A DNA stretch of 49,765 nucleotides from Desulforamulus aquiferis (GCA_004143605.1 AWVY01000012.1:70278-120042), one strand, 5' to 3'; positions 10,107 through 22,754 are shown, counted from the first letter of the stretch. The notes: generated from the sequence alone by a model not told the origin. A program made the numbers and translations.

Positions 10107-10133
10107 TTAAGGTTGGCTGAAAAATGCCGACAA
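10107..10133 (+). promoter_or_regulatory. SigD (sigma-28) type promoter before flgM
   Basis: TTAA at 10107-10110 and GCCGACAA at 10126-10133 are separated by 15 bases, close to the flagellar sigma consensus TAAA-N15-GCCGATAT. It lies about 35 bases upstream of flgM. Confidence 0.65.
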
Positions 10134-10168
10134 TATATATAACAGTGAGAAAAACGAAGGTGAGATAA

Positions 10169-10465
10169 ATGAAAATAAATGGTTATACCCCCCTTAACAA
10201 TGTGTTAAAGGCCTACAACCAAAATAAAACAGACAAAACTATGGTTAAAGATAAAAAATCCGTAACCCAGGAAGACTCTGTGCAGCTTTCCGGAGAGGCC
10301 AAGTTTAAGAAGGAGATTGAGTCCACCCTTCGTGAGCTGCCCGAGGTTCGGGAAGAGCTTGTCAGCAAGATTAAAAGGGATATTAACTCAGGCGCTTATA
10401 AAATAGATAGTGACAAAATTGCAGCCGAGATCATTAAAGAGAGGCTCCTAGACGAGAAGATTTAA
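10169..10465 (+). CDS. flgM: Anti-sigma-28 factor FlgM
   Basis: Intact, 98 residues. The layout is typical: a polar, flexible N-terminal half (DSVQLSGEAK is a family hallmark), then a C-terminal helical part (VSKIKRDINSGAYKIDSDKIAAEII) that binds the sigma factor. It holds SigD inactive until the hook-basal body is built and FlgM is exported or released. AAGGTGAG precedes the ATG. It is followed after 5 bases by flgN, and a SigD-like promoter lies upstream, giving the usual feedback on late flagellar genes. Confidence 0.92.
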   Translation: MKINGYTPLNNVLKAYNQNKTDKTMVKDKKSVTQEDSVQLSGEAKFKKEIESTLRELPEVREELVSKIKRDINSGAYKIDSDKIAAEIIKERLLDEKI

Positions 10466-10470
10466 AAAGG

Positions 10471-10977
10471 ATGGTGCAAATGGAGTCTTTACTTTTGAGT
10501 TTGTATGAGATTTTAAAATTGCAAAATGAAAAGGTCATTGAGTTAAAGGAAGTTGCTCAAGAACATAATCTGGCAATGCAAAAGAATGATATTGAAACCA
10601 TCCTGACAGTTGTAAAAAGGCAAGAATCTTTGATTTTGCTATTGGCTCAGCAGGATAAGAAGCGTGAAGCTGTTCAGGAGCAGTTAGCTAAGCATTTAGG
10701 TGGTGTAGAGGGAAACCCAACCCTAAGTCAGCTGTTGGAAAAGTCTCCGGAGTCAAAAGCAAAGTCTGAACTAATACGAATGGCTGAAAAATCTAAAGAA
10801 AACCTAAAGGCCTTGAATGAACTTAACCAGTTAAATAATGTTCTGGCCCGGCGTGGCCTGATATTTTCACAGCAACTGAGAAATCTTATTCAGCCAAGGG
10901 ATGGTAATACCTATCAGGGCACAGGAGAGATCAAAACTCAAGATAAAGTAATTTCGGTAATTAATAGGACTATATAG
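10471..10977 (+). CDS. flgN: FlgN-family export chaperone
   Basis: Intact, 168 residues, almost wholly helical and rich in charged residues, with the FlgN-type heptad pattern LLSLYEILKLQNEKVIELKE at the start. FlgN keeps the hook-junction proteins FlgK and FlgL unfolded for export. Its position between flgM and flgK supports the call. ATG 10471 has AAAAAGG upstream; ATG 10480 is a weaker alternative. Confidence 0.85.
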   Translation: MVQMESLLLSLYEILKLQNEKVIELKEVAQEHNLAMQKNDIETILTVVKRQESLILLLAQQDKKREAVQEQLAKHLGGVEGNPTLSQLLEKSPESKAKSELIRMAEKSKENLKALNELNQLNNVLARRGLIFSQQLRNLIQPRDGNTYQGTGEIKTQDKVISVINRTI

Positions 10978-10995
10978 TAGCAAGGTGGTATAGAT

Positions 10996-12425
10996 ATGGC
11001 GGGAGGAACTTGGTTAGGCTTAGAAACAGCACGACGGGGGATTATGGTACACCGACAGGCGTTGGATATTACAGGTCACAACCTGGCCAATGCCAGTACC
11101 CTGGATATTCTAGACAAGAAGCAGTCATAAGGCTACTGATCCTTATACAGTTCCCGGGATAAACAGCTCCTGCACCCCGGGACAGTTTGGTACCGGTTCC
11201 ATGGTGGATTACATTCGCCGGATCAAGGATGAGTATTTGGATAACAACGTCCGTATGGCCACTGCAGACAGCGGCTACTGGGAGGATCAGATATCCATCT
11301 TCCAGCAGGCTGAAGCATGCTTTGCAGAACCTGCTACCAACGGCATCAGCAAGCAAATTGTAGAGCTTTTCAAGGGCTGGATGGATTTGAATAACTACCC
11401 CACTGACCTGGGGGTAAAGGCCACTGTGTGGAAACGGCTAGTAATCTAGCGGTTATGCTTAGCTCCGTATATAAGCAGCTTGACACTATTGAAACTGGTG
11501 TGCTGGACGTAGATGCGGGAGTAGTTAAAGGTGGCATGATGAAGGACCAGGTTGACCAAATTAACAGTATCATTACCCAAATTAATGATCTCACAAATTC
11601 CATTAAAAAAATATACGTAGTGGGCCAACAACCAAATGATTTATTAGACAAGCGTGATGCGTTACTTGAACAATTAAGTCATTATGGACCTGTTCAGGTA
11701 ACTGATGGATTTAATAACGGTAAACCTAATGGTGAACTAACTTTAGCATTCTACGGAACAGAAGTGCTAAATTCCAGCAGCGGTGTATGCTTGAATGATT
11801 TAGAGCTTGAAGTAAATGCTGGCGGAGAAATTATAGTGAATTCCACCAGCAGCGGAGAAATAGTTAATCTGAGTGAAAAACTAGATAACCAGGAATTCAG
11901 TGGTTCGTTGGTTGGCCTAGTCAACGCAAGACAGAAGCTAATTGACGAACAGGATAAATTAAATACACTGGCAGAGGCCATTAGAGATGAAATGAACACT
12001 ATTTTATCAGCCTCAGGTACTGGTTATGAAACATTCTTATATACTGGGAATCTTGAAAATGGTGATTTTAAGGTAAATCCTGATTTGTTTAAAAACCTGA
12101 TAAACTTGACGGAGCCATAGCGCATGCGGCAGCGGAAATTAGAGACAAAGACATAGCTTCATTAGGTAACAGTACCTTTAGCGAATATTATGGCTTTATT
12201 GTCACCGATGTAGGTAATGCAGCTAAAAATGCCAACTCAATGGCGGCCAACCAAAAAGCTATCAAAACTCAAATTACTGCATTGCGTGATTCGGTTTCAG
12301 GTGTCTCCACCGATGAAGAATTAACTAAAATGATGCAGTTCCAGTATGGCTGGCAGGCATCGGCCCGCATGATCACGGTTGTTGATGAAATGTTAGACGT
12401 AATCATCAATAGAATGGGGGTGTAA
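10996..12425 (+). CDS. flgK: Flagellar hook-junction protein FlgK (four frameshifts)
   Basis: About 477 residues after repair. The N-terminus (LGLETARRGIMVHRQALDIT, then GHNLANAST) is the D0/D1 flagellar rod-hook motif. The C-terminal FQYGWQASARMITVVDEMLDVIINRMG is the matching D0 helix. Single bases are missing near 11100 (a C of CCCC), 11143 (a G), 11423 and 12108. Each piece is in the frame expected after one base loss. FlgK joins hook to filament. It is the fourth gene of the flgM-N-K-L group, 18 bases after flgN. Confidence 0.9.
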
Positions 12426-12428
12426 GAA

Positions 12429-13460
12429 GTGCGTATTACTAACCAGTATTTGGCCAACTCAATGATAAAACATCTACAAGGTAATTTATCACGCTTAGCC
12501 ACCAGTCAGGAGCAGATAGCCACCACAAAACGTGTTAACCGTCCCAGTGATGATCCTAATATCTTAAGCCCCCTCCTGGCAATTAAAGGAAATTTAATAT
12601 ATAACGAGCAATATGATCGTAACTTGAATGATGGTTTGGCTTATCTAGATGTATGCGATTCGGCTCTGGGTACCATTGGAAGTGTTCTGACAAAGGCATA
12701 TGAGTATGCATCACAAACCGCAAACGACTCTTATAACCCGGATGATCGCAAATCCGTTGCTTCGCAAATTGATAAGCTGATTGACCAGATTGTAGAGCTG
12801 GGCAACTCTGCGGTGGGCTCGAAATATGTTTTTGCCGGCACGGATAATGGACATCCCCCTTTTAAGAGGGTAAAGGATGACTCGGGAGTGGAGTATATTG
12901 TTTTCATGGGTAATACAGATCAAGTAATGCGTGAAGTAGCAGCCCATACATCTTATCCTATAAGTGCAAATGCGGTTGGGTTTGGTGCCACGGCATCTGA
13001 AGGCATATTTGGTTGGGCTAATGATCCTACCCCAAAAACAATTACTATCAACGGTGTAAGTTCAGATTTCCAGGTAATCTATATGGACGACCCGTCGGTG
13101 AGCGATGATTTTTCGGGAGTTCTTAAAGAATTATTTACATTTAGGAACTCCTTAAATGACGGTGCCGATCCCGCTGCTCAGCAACAAAAAATTGAAGAAA
13201 GTATTGGTGGTTTACAAAAGGTTAGTGACAGGATACTGCAACATCGCGTTGCAGTAGGGGCACGCTTTAATCAGTTTGAAGACATGAAAAAACAAATATT
13301 AAACCAAAACTTAAATTTGGAAAGTACTATGTCTACACTTGAGGATGCTGATTTATCTAAGCTATCTATACTTTCATCCCAGCAATTACTAACCTACCAG
13401 GCATCATTGGCAATCGGCTCAAATGTACTCAGCACATCTTTACTTGATTTCCTTAGATAA
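12429..13460 (+). CDS. flgL: Flagellar hook-junction protein FlgL
   Basis: Intact, 343 residues, starting at GTG four bases after the flgK stop. MRITNQYLANSMIKHLQGN and KRVNRPSDDPN are FlgL/flagellin-type D0/D1 segments. LSILSSQQLLTYQASLAIGSNVL is the C-terminal helix. Together with FlgK it connects the hook to the filament. Confidence 0.92.
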   Translation: MRITNQYLANSMIKHLQGNLSRLATSQEQIATTKRVNRPSDDPNILSPLLAIKGNLIYNEQYDRNLNDGLAYLDVCDSALGTIGSVLTKAYEYASQTANDSYNPDDRKSVASQIDKLIDQIVELGNSAVGSKYVFAGTDNGHPPFKRVKDDSGVEYIVFMGNTDQVMREVAAHTSYPISANAVGFGATASEGIFGWANDPTPKTITINGVSSDFQVIYMDDPSVSDDFSGVLKELFTFRNSLNDGADPAAQQQKIEESIGGLQKVSDRILQHRVAVGARFNQFEDMKKQILNQNLNLESTMSTLEDADLSKLSILSSQQLLTYQASLAIGSNVLSTSLLDFLR

Positions 13461-13499
13461 GCTGACTCCCTATAAATTTAATGTAGGAAGTGAGTGACT

Positions 13500-13853
13500 A
13501 TGAAAATAGGTGCAGGTGGTTTGCAGCCCTATGTTATGCATGATGTTTTGAAAAATGTTGACCAGTCTATGAAGCCTAAGGCAGGGGTTCAAGAAACTCT
13601 AGTTCAAGCCCAAGGCCGTGACTTAAACATGCTAAAGGAAGAGTTAAACAGAGCCATAGAGTATCTCAATAAACTTGCAAATGCTATGAATTATCCTGTT
13701 TTCGTATCCCTTAAAGAACCACCTCCTAGGCTTAAGTTAGTTCTTAAGAATAAAAGGAATGGCTCAGAAAAAGAGATAAGCATAGAAGAATTTAATCTTT
13801 TGGCTGCACAATTAGAAGGATTCAAAGGGTCCAATATAGATAGTTTTGCCTAA
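13500..13853 (+). CDS. Small flagellar-locus protein, possibly FlaG-like
   Basis: Intact, about 117 residues. A central helix (LKEELNRAIEYLNKLANAMN) is followed by a short beta-rich part (VFVSLKEPPPRLKLVLKNKR) and a final helix. This is the layout of FlaG proteins, but the 'IPPEE' signature is not present, so the assignment is tentative. Position between flgL and flagellin supports a filament-related role. AGGAAGTGAG precedes the ATG at 13500. Confidence 0.5.
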   Translation: MKIGAGGLQPYVMHDVLKNVDQSMKPKAGVQETLVQAQGRDLNMLKEELNRAIEYLNKLANAMNYPVFVSLKEPPPRLKLVLKNKRNGSEKEISIEEFNLLAAQLEGFKGSNIDSFA

Positions 13854-13890
13854 GGTAATAAATGGCAATAAAAATTATTAAGATAAAGTA

Positions 13891-13919
13891 TAAAGTAGGT
13901 TGAATTCTTATCCGATAAA
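13891..13919 (+). promoter_or_regulatory. SigD-type promoter P1 of flagellin
   Basis: TAAAGT at 13891-13896 and TCCGATAA at 13911-13918. With TAAA as the -35 the spacer is 16 bases. The -10 differs from GCCGATAA by one base. Confidence 0.6.
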
Positions 13920-13936
13920 AGTATTGAGTAAGCAGA

Positions 13937-13964
13937 TAATTAACAATTCACTGGCGGCCGACAA
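13937..13964 (+). promoter_or_regulatory. SigD-type promoter P2 of flagellin
   Basis: GCCGACAA at 13957-13964 is identical to the -10 found before flgM. TAAT at 13937-13940 lies 16 bases upstream. The flagellin start is about 100 bases downstream, leaving a long leader with a strong AAGGAGG site. Confidence 0.55.
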
Positions 13965-14067
13965 TGAAGATGTTAATTATCACTAAATATATCCAGGGTG
14001 GGCTGGATTAAAAAAACCACTAAATAGGCAAGGATGCCAATTGTAAAATCAAGGAGGAAAAACAAAC

Positions 14068-14915
14068 ATGATTATCAACCACAATATGATGGCGATGAAC
14101 GCCCACCGTTCCCTTACTATCAACACAGGTGCAACCTCTAAATCCATTGAAAAACTATCTTCCGGTCTGCGCATCAACCGTGCTGGTGACGATGCTGCCG
14201 GTCTGTCCATCTCCGAAAAAATGCGCGGCCAAATCCGTGGTCTGCAACAGGCTTCCAGAAACGCTCAAGACGGTATTTCCCTCCTGCAGACCGCTGAAGG
14301 TTCAATGAACGAAACCCATGCTATTCTGCAGCGTATGAGAGAACTGGCTGTTCAGTCTGCCAACGACACCAACGTAACTATTGATAGAGATGCTCTGCAG
14401 GAAGAATTTAATGCACTTAAGAACGAAATTGACAGAATTGCTAACACCACAGAGTTTAACACTCAAAAACTAATTAGTCTGATGCTGGCACTTTAGTGTT
14501 CCATGTTGGTGCAAACCAAGACCAAATTATCAGTGTTACTTTTGCAGATATGAGAGCAACTGAAACTACTGTGAATTTAGGCTACATTGATTCTGCAGTA
14601 ACTATTGATATGAGTGTTGCTATTTCTAATCGTTCCAATGCTAATGCAATGATTACTTCGATTGACAACTCTATTACCGCTGTTTCTACCCAAAGATCCA
14701 AATTAGGTGCTATTCAGAACCGTCTGGAGCACACCATTAAGAACCTGGATGTTGCCGCTGAGAACCTGCAGGCTTCCGAATCTCGTATTCGTGACGTAGA
14801 TATGGCTAAGGAAATGATGGAGTTCACTAAGACCAACATCCTGAACCAAGCTGCTCAGGCTATGCTGGCCCAGGCCAACCAACTGCCTCAAGGCGTACTT
14901 CAATTATTAAGATAG
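14068..14915 (+). CDS. hag: Flagellin (frameshifted)
   Basis: About 282 residues after repair, a short flagellin consisting of D0/D1 with little or no D2/D3. The N-terminus [20 protein letters not shown] and the [20 protein letters not shown] motif, and the C-terminal [20 protein letters not shown] with the final [10 protein letters not shown], are unmistakable. One base is missing near 14475-14480. The conserved ends use CTG- and GCC-rich codons, unlike the AT-rich genes that follow, as expected for a highly expressed gene. AAGGAGG sits before the ATG, two SigD-like promoters lie upstream and a strong terminator follows. It is the likely target of the adjacent glycosylation genes. Confidence 0.95.
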
Positions 14916-14940
14916 TTAAACTAACTAAAAAATATTTTAG

Positions 14941-14967
14941 AGCCAGCAAACATTTTGCTGGCTTTTT
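14941..14967 (+). terminator. Intrinsic terminator of flagellin
   Basis: AGCCAGCAAA (14941-14950) pairs perfectly with TTTGCTGGCT (14954-14963) around a three-base loop, followed by a short T-run. Confidence 0.85.
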
Positions 14968-15030
14968 AAAACCAATCAGAAAATTTATTTGGTTTTAAAA
15001 AGCTAGTATAATGATATAAGGAGAATGATG

Positions 15031-15291
15031 ATGGGGAGAATTAACGTTGTTGTAGAAACAATAAGAGAGGGAAATATTAACAATGCATATGAAATGGTTA
15101 ATCTTTTAATCGATGATATTTCAAAATTATTAGATAATGAGCAAGCCCGAGGGGAGCAAATAGAGGAAGCCTTTCTTAACAAACTTAACGCATTAATAAA
15201 TGAAATTAAATTGTCTATGTTTCATCATGATGTTGTATATCTAGTAGATCTATTAAAATATGAATTGCCCCAATATATAATAATTGAGTAA
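15031..15291 (+). CDS. Small helical protein between flagellin and MAF glycosyltransferase
   Basis: Intact, 86 residues from the ATG at 15031, which lies 7 bases after AAGGAG; ATGs at 15025 and 15028 are too close to that site. The protein is acidic and wholly helical (TIREGNINNAYEMVNLLIDD; VVYLVDLLKYELPQYI). I do not recognise a named family. Only 22 bases separate it from the MAF gene, so it is probably a partner or chaperone in filament modification. That role is inferred from context only. Confidence 0.6.
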   Translation: MGRINVVVETIREGNINNAYEMVNLLIDDISKLLDNEQARGEQIEEAFLNKLNALINEIKLSMFHHDVVYLVDLLKYELPQYIIIE

Positions 15292-15313
15292 AAGACGGTA
15301 AGGAGTTTAAAGG

Positions 15314-17235
15314 ATGAAAATAATAGACAAAAATATACAGGCTCTAAAAGAAAAGAAATATGATTTCGTAGAGGATTTACTTGCAATAAAAGATGTGGAT
15401 AATAATGAAAACATTAGGGTACTTCAATCACCTATGGGACACTATGTAATGTATAAAAAAAATCCTGAAGGTCATTATCTACAAATAAATAGTATGTATG
15501 ATCCATCCGAGGAAGCGAATTATACTGTACGTAAATTGCCCAAAGATATGGTCAGGCGGATTGTCATAGTAATCGGAGTTGGTATGGGATATCACTTACG
15601 GGAAGTGGTTAAGAGGATTAATGAGAAATCAGTTGTCATTATCATAGAAAATAATATTGATATGTTGTATCATCTTCTTCATCACGAAGATCTTACAGAA
15701 GAAATTAATTCTAAAAACGTATCTTTTATAGTTGGTAATAAAGAGAAAATTAGTATAGAAGTTTGCAGGGTAGTATCTTCATTTACCTTTAATTTAAACG
15801 ATATATTAATAATAACTTTACCTATTATGGATTTAGAATATCTTAAGTTTTGCAGATTGATATCACAAAGTATAGAACTTCAGAAAACTAATAAAATATT
15901 TATGATGGGTAACGATACTGAAGATAGCTTAATCGGCATAAGGAACAATTTTTTAAATTGTGGTGAACTTTTAAAAAGTCCTGGAATTGATGAATTATTA
16001 TCTATTGCAGGGGACATATACAAAAACAAACCGGCTGTTATTGTGGCTTCCGGCCCTTCATTAAATAAGAACATTCATCTCTTGAAAGAAATTCAAGATA
16101 AAGCATTAATCATTGCCTGTGATGGTTCTCTCTCATTGTTACAGGAAAATGGTATAGAACCCCATGTAGTTTCCAGCGTTGAAAGAATATTTAAAACCTA
16201 TCAAGCATTTTATGAAAATAAAAAGATTCCTCCTAATACAGTACTTATGACTATTCCTGTAATTAGAAAAGAGATATTCCAGTGTTTTAAAGATAACAGG
16301 AAGATTGTCAGCATTAGAAAAGGGGAAGGAATAAATGAATGGATGTCAAAAGTTGTTCCGCAAAAAGGAAAAATAAATGCTGGAACATCTGTGGCCCATT
16401 TATGTTTTTCCTTTGCTCAAGCTGTCGGCGCTGATCCTATTATTTTAGTAGGTCAGGACCTAGCCTATTCGTCGGGTGGATACTCACATGCAGAAGGCGT
16501 TGAAATTCGAGAACGTATTATAAATAATAAGAATACAGTATATGTTAAAGATTATGATGGTAATAATATACCTTCTACATATGTATGGCGTAATTTCCTA
16601 GCCAGTTTGAGTTGTATATTGACAAATGCGATGCACTTTGTATTGATGCTACCGAAGGTGGGGCTTATATAAATGGGACAAAAATCATGAAGCTGCAGGA
16701 TGTTATTGAGCAGTATTGTAGCAATGACGAGAATATAATCCCGGTATATAAACTGGTTGAATCATACAACACTACTTCGGCAGAAGTAGAGAACGGCTAT
16801 GTTAACTATATTAAATTAATAGACAAAGAGATTAGTAAATTTAAAAAACTAATTAAAACTGCTAAAAAAGCACAGATTATGGCTAAGAAGGCTACTAAAA
16901 ATTTTAATAAGGATGTTTATACGGAAGAACAGCTTGATAAATTATATGACAGCATTGAATTTGTTGAAAATATGGTTAAAGATATTACCCGTGACTATGT
17001 GTTTATGCATGCTTATCAATATACATTAAGAATAGTTGCCATTAAAGTAAGTCTTTTAGGAAAAGGCATTGAGGAACTAAGTATAGATGTTTTACTTAAC
17101 AATATAAAGTTACAACAGGAACTTATTAAAGAGATAATTAACATAGGTGAACAGTTTATTGATACGTTTAATGAGGCTAGAAAAATAGTGGAGAAATCTT
17201 TAGATGATCATAGGAAAGTTTATACTCCGTATTAA
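15314..17235 (+). CDS. Motility accessory factor (MAF/DUF115) glycosyltransferase (frameshifted)
   Basis: About 640 residues after restoring one G near 16610. The central DUF115/MptE-like domain shows VIVIGVGMGYHLREV, AVIVASGPSLNKNI, ACDGSLSLLQENGI and ILVGQDLAYSSGGYSHAEG. The C-terminal 200 residues are helical. Characterised MAF proteins transfer nonulosonic acids such as pseudaminic acid onto flagellin serines or threonines in the cytoplasm. Its place between flagellin and the pse genes makes that role likely here. The gene is clearly AT-rich. Confidence 0.85.
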
Positions 17236-17282
17236 GAAGTTTGGAAAAATTCACTACCTACCAAATGCTTAATATCTATTTA

Positions 17283-17308
17283 GTCAAACACAGATCAAAT
17301 GATATAAT
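17283..17308 (+). promoter_or_regulatory. Possible extended -10 promoter for the pse operon
   Basis: TATAAT at 17303-17308 is preceded by TG plus one base. A poor -35 (AGTCAA-like) lies near 17283-17288. It would transcribe pseB and following genes. Confidence 0.4.
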
Positions 17309-17353
17309 ATCTAAGAGTAAAATATAAATATATATTAAAATATTATTGAAAAG

Positions 17354-17378
17354 TAAATAAGACAACAATGGCCGAATT
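17354..17378 (+). promoter_or_regulatory. Weak SigD-like promoter candidate
   Basis: TAAA at 17354-17357 and GCCGAATT at 17371-17378, with a short spacer of 13 bases. It would place the glycosylation genes under flagellar sigma control, but the spacing is poor. Confidence 0.25.
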
Positions 17379-17382
17379 CTAG

Positions 17383-19602
<2,220 letters not shown>

Positions 19603-19606
<4 letters not shown>

Positions 19607-20333
19607 AAACAGTTATTATTGTACAAGCCAGAATGACATCAACCAGGCTCCCAGGAAAAGTGCTGAAGACTGTCCTAGGGAAAGCACTTTTAGAGTATCA
19701 AATAGAAAGACTAAAAATGGTACAACTTGCTGAACAGATAATTATTGCCACAACAATAAACAGCACTGATCAACCAATAATTGATCTCTGTCAACGCCTC
19801 TCTGTTCCATATTATCGTGGTTCAGAAGATGATGTATTAGCAAGGTATTATGAAGCGGCAACTTTGTATGGGGCTGATGCTATTGTTCGTGTAACTTCAG
19901 ATTGTCCTCTCATTGACCCTACAGTAATTGATGAAGTTATTGATTATTATATTAGTAATGAATGTGATTATGTTTCTAACACTATGGATAGAACCTACCC
20001 CAGGGGGATGGATACTGAGGTCTTCTCTTATAAAGTATTAAAAGAAGCCTTTAAAAATGCAGTTGAGTTACCAGAAAGAGAACATGTAACACCATTTATC
20101 TATCATCGTCCAGAAAAATACAGTTTGGAAAGTGTAAAATGATGAGCGATAAAAGTCATTACAGGTGGACAGTTGACACAATAGAGGATTTTAAGCTAAT
20201 TAAAAAAATATTATCTAATCTTTACCCTATAAACCCGCAATTCAGTATGCAGGATTGTCTGAAATTATTACAAAAATATCCCGAATGGGAAAGAATAAAT
20301 AAACACATCGAACAAAAGGCGTATGGAAAATGA
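19603..20333 (+). CDS. spsF: SpsF-like cytidylyltransferase family protein (frameshifted)
   Basis: About 243 residues after restoring one A in the A-run near 20139. [19 protein letters not shown] is the nucleotide-binding N-terminus of the SpsF/CMP-sugar synthetase family. TSDCPLIDP and [10 protein letters not shown] follow, and [12 protein letters not shown] is the SpsF C-terminal motif. In this pathway it would activate the nonulosonic acid with CTP in place of PseF. SpsF proteins were first named for spore-coat polysaccharide genes, so its exact reaction here is inferred. Its start overlaps the pseC stop and its end overlaps pseG. Confidence 0.8.
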
Positions 20334-22080
20334 AAATTTTTATTCGTACCGATTCATCGTATGAAATAGGATCTGGTCATGTAATGAGATGTCTGACCTT
20401 AGCAGAGGCCTTATGGAAAAAGGATTTGATGTTAGATTTATTTGTCGTGAATTACCGGGAAATTTAAATAATTTTATTGAGAATAAAGGATTTAAAGTAT
20501 ATAGGTTACCCTACAATAAAGAACAGGGCAGTAATGTAACGAATGTTAATAACCATTCCCATTGGCTTGGAACAACTTGGCAGAATGATGTATTTGAGAC
20601 GGTAAATATCCTATCCAATGAAAAACTAGTTGTTAACTGGTTTATTATTGACCACTATTCTTTAGATCAGAATTGGGAAAAAGAGTTGCGGCCATATGTA
20701 AAAAAAATTATGGTCATAGATGATTTAGCAGATCGTCCCCATGACTGTGACTTATTACTGGATCAAAATCTTTGTAAAAATGCAAATAAATATAGGCAAT
20801 TAGTTTCTGAGAACTGTATAACATTAATTGGCCCAAGATATGCGTTACTACGTCCGGAATTTATTACAGCCAGGCAAAACCTAAGAAATCGAGATGACAA
20901 TATAAAAAGGGTCTTGGTGTTTTTAGGTGGGAGTGATCCAACAAACGAAACTAAAAAGGTGTTGGACGCAATTATACAACTTAATCAATCAAATATTCAA
21001 TTTGACATTGTTGTCGGACAATCAAATCCACATAAATATCAGATAAGAGACCTTTGCATGCTAGAACCGAATATTACCCTTCACACCCATGTAAATAATA
21101 TGGCCGAATTAATGGTTAATGCAGATTTAGCGATAGGTGCAGGTGGAAGCACAACGTGGGAGCGGAGTTGCCTAGGACTACCTAGTATTGTTTTAAGTAT
21201 TGCACAAAACCAAGAACAGTTAACAACAAGTGTAGCGGATTATGGTGCATTAACTTATTTAGGTCGTGCTGAGGAAGTTAATACAGAAATTATTGTACGT
21301 GCTGTAAAAGAACATATTCAGGGAAGTAAATCATTGACCGAAATGTCAGAAAAGGGAAAGCAACTGGTAGATGGATTTGGTGTTGAACGTGTTGTCAACG
21401 CGATAAACATATCACCATTTAAAATAACTATTTTATCAGATGCCAAAAGCTGGATAAATTTATATATTCCATTATTAGTAATAAAATATCAAGAAAAAGG
21501 ACATTCAATAAAATGGGTACATATGCCTGAAGATATCTCAGAAGGAGATTTTGCTTTTTACCTAGGATGCAGTCAACTCGTACCTATGTCAATTCTATCA
21601 AAGAACCGACATAATTTAGTTGTACACGAGAGTGATTTACCTAATGGCAAAGGGTGGTCTCCTTTAACCTGGCAGATATTAGAGGGTAAGAATGAGATAC
21701 CCATAACACTCTTTGAAGCAGGAGAAAAAGTGGATAGCGGAGTTGTGTATTTAAAGGATGTTATGAAGTTTCAGGGTTTAGAATTAGTAGATGACTTAAG
21801 AAAAATACAAGCAGAAACAACTATTAAAATGTGCTTAGAATTTGTGGATAGATACCCAGATATAATACAGTATGGTGTTAAACAACAGGGTGAATCGACA
21901 TACTATCCAAGGCGAACACCAAAAGATAGTAGGTTAGATGTAAATAAAACAATACAAGAACAGTTTAATTTATTACGTGTAGTTGATAACGAAAATTATC
22001 CAGCCTTTTTTGATATAAACGGATATAGATATATTTTGAAAATAGAACGAAGATTAGAAATTGAGGAGAAACCCAAATGA
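20330..22080 (+). CDS. pseG: PseG UDP-sugar hydrolase fused to a formyltransferase-like domain (frameshifted)
   Basis: About 583 residues after restoring one A near 20410. Residues 1 to about 350 are Pse[16 protein letters not shown] with the catalytic histidine, [12 protein letters not shown], and [18 protein letters not shown]. PseG removes UDP from the 2,4-diamino-trideoxy-altrose intermediate. From about residue 360 a second domain resembles the Fmt/ArnA formyltransferase family: [20 protein letters not shown], then KVDSGVVY, with the histidine and aspartate of the family but valine in place of the usual asparagine. The C-terminal [13 protein letters not shown] resembles Fmt-type linkers. 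Start overlaps spsF; the stop overlaps the next gene, another formyltransferase-like protein. Confidence 0.87.
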
Positions 22081-22751
22081 AATATGTTATTGCTGCAAAT
22101 CGTATATGGTATAAAAATATGCCTGTAAAATTAGCAGCACTTACTAAACAAGAATTCATATTGATAGATAAAAAAGAAGATTTAACTTTTGAGCTATTAC
22201 AAGATATAAAACCTAGATACATATTTTTTCCGCATTGGTCATTTATTATACCCAAGGAAATATATGAAAATTATGAATCAGTTATATTTCATATGACAGA
22301 TGTTCCTTTTGGTCGCGGTGGTAGTCCCTTGCAAAACTTGATTGCCAGAGGTATTTTCGATACAAAAATTTCTGCTTTAATGTGTCAGGAAGATCTTGAT
22401 GCTGGACCGGTTTACTTAAAAAGACCATTTTCTTTGTTTGGTTCAGCCGAGGAGATATATATAAGAGCTGCTAAAGAGATTGAAGAAATGATAGTTTATA
22501 TAATAGAAAATGAACCAAACCCAGTTAAACAACAAGGGGAAGTGGTATACTTTAACAGACGTAAGCAAGAAGACGGGAATATTGCTAACTTAACAGATCT
22601 GGAACAGGTTTTTAACTATATAAGAATGTTAGATGCTAAAGACTACCCTAGGGCTTTTTTAGAAAATGGGAATTTTAGGTTTGAATTTCAAAGAGCCTCC
22701 CTTAAAAATGACTATGTTATTGCAGATGTTAAAATCACAAAAAGAAGGTAA
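22077..22751 (+). CDS. Formyltransferase-like protein
   Basis: Intact, 224 residues, overlapping pseG by four bases. The core VIFHMTDVPFGRGGSPLQNL aligns with the HASLLPxxRGxxP segment of methionyl-tRNA/UDP-sugar formyltransferases. DLDAGPVYLK matches the LDTGD-type segment with its aspartate. The asparagine two residues before the histidine in classical enzymes is isoleucine here. YFNRRKQEDGNI resembles the 'YxRR' region. It probably formylates (or otherwise binds folate to modify) an amino group of the sugar intermediate. The donor and acceptor cannot be told from sequence. Confidence 0.75.
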   Translation: MKYVIAANRIWYKNMPVKLAALTKQEFILIDKKEDLTFELLQDIKPRYIFFPHWSFIIPKEIYENYESVIFHMTDVPFGRGGSPLQNLIARGIFDTKISALMCQEDLDAGPVYLKRPFSLFGSAEEIYIRAAKEIEEMIVYIIENEPNPVKQQGEVVYFNRRKQEDGNIANLTDLEQVFNYIRMLDAKDYPRAFLENGNFRFEFQRASLKNDYVIADVKITKRR

Positions 22752-22754
22752 AAT

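Noticed and set aside
14068-14915. Flagellin frameshift as phase variation
   Set aside because: There is no long homopolymer or tandem repeat at the break, and the same type of one-base loss occurs in about 30 other genes.
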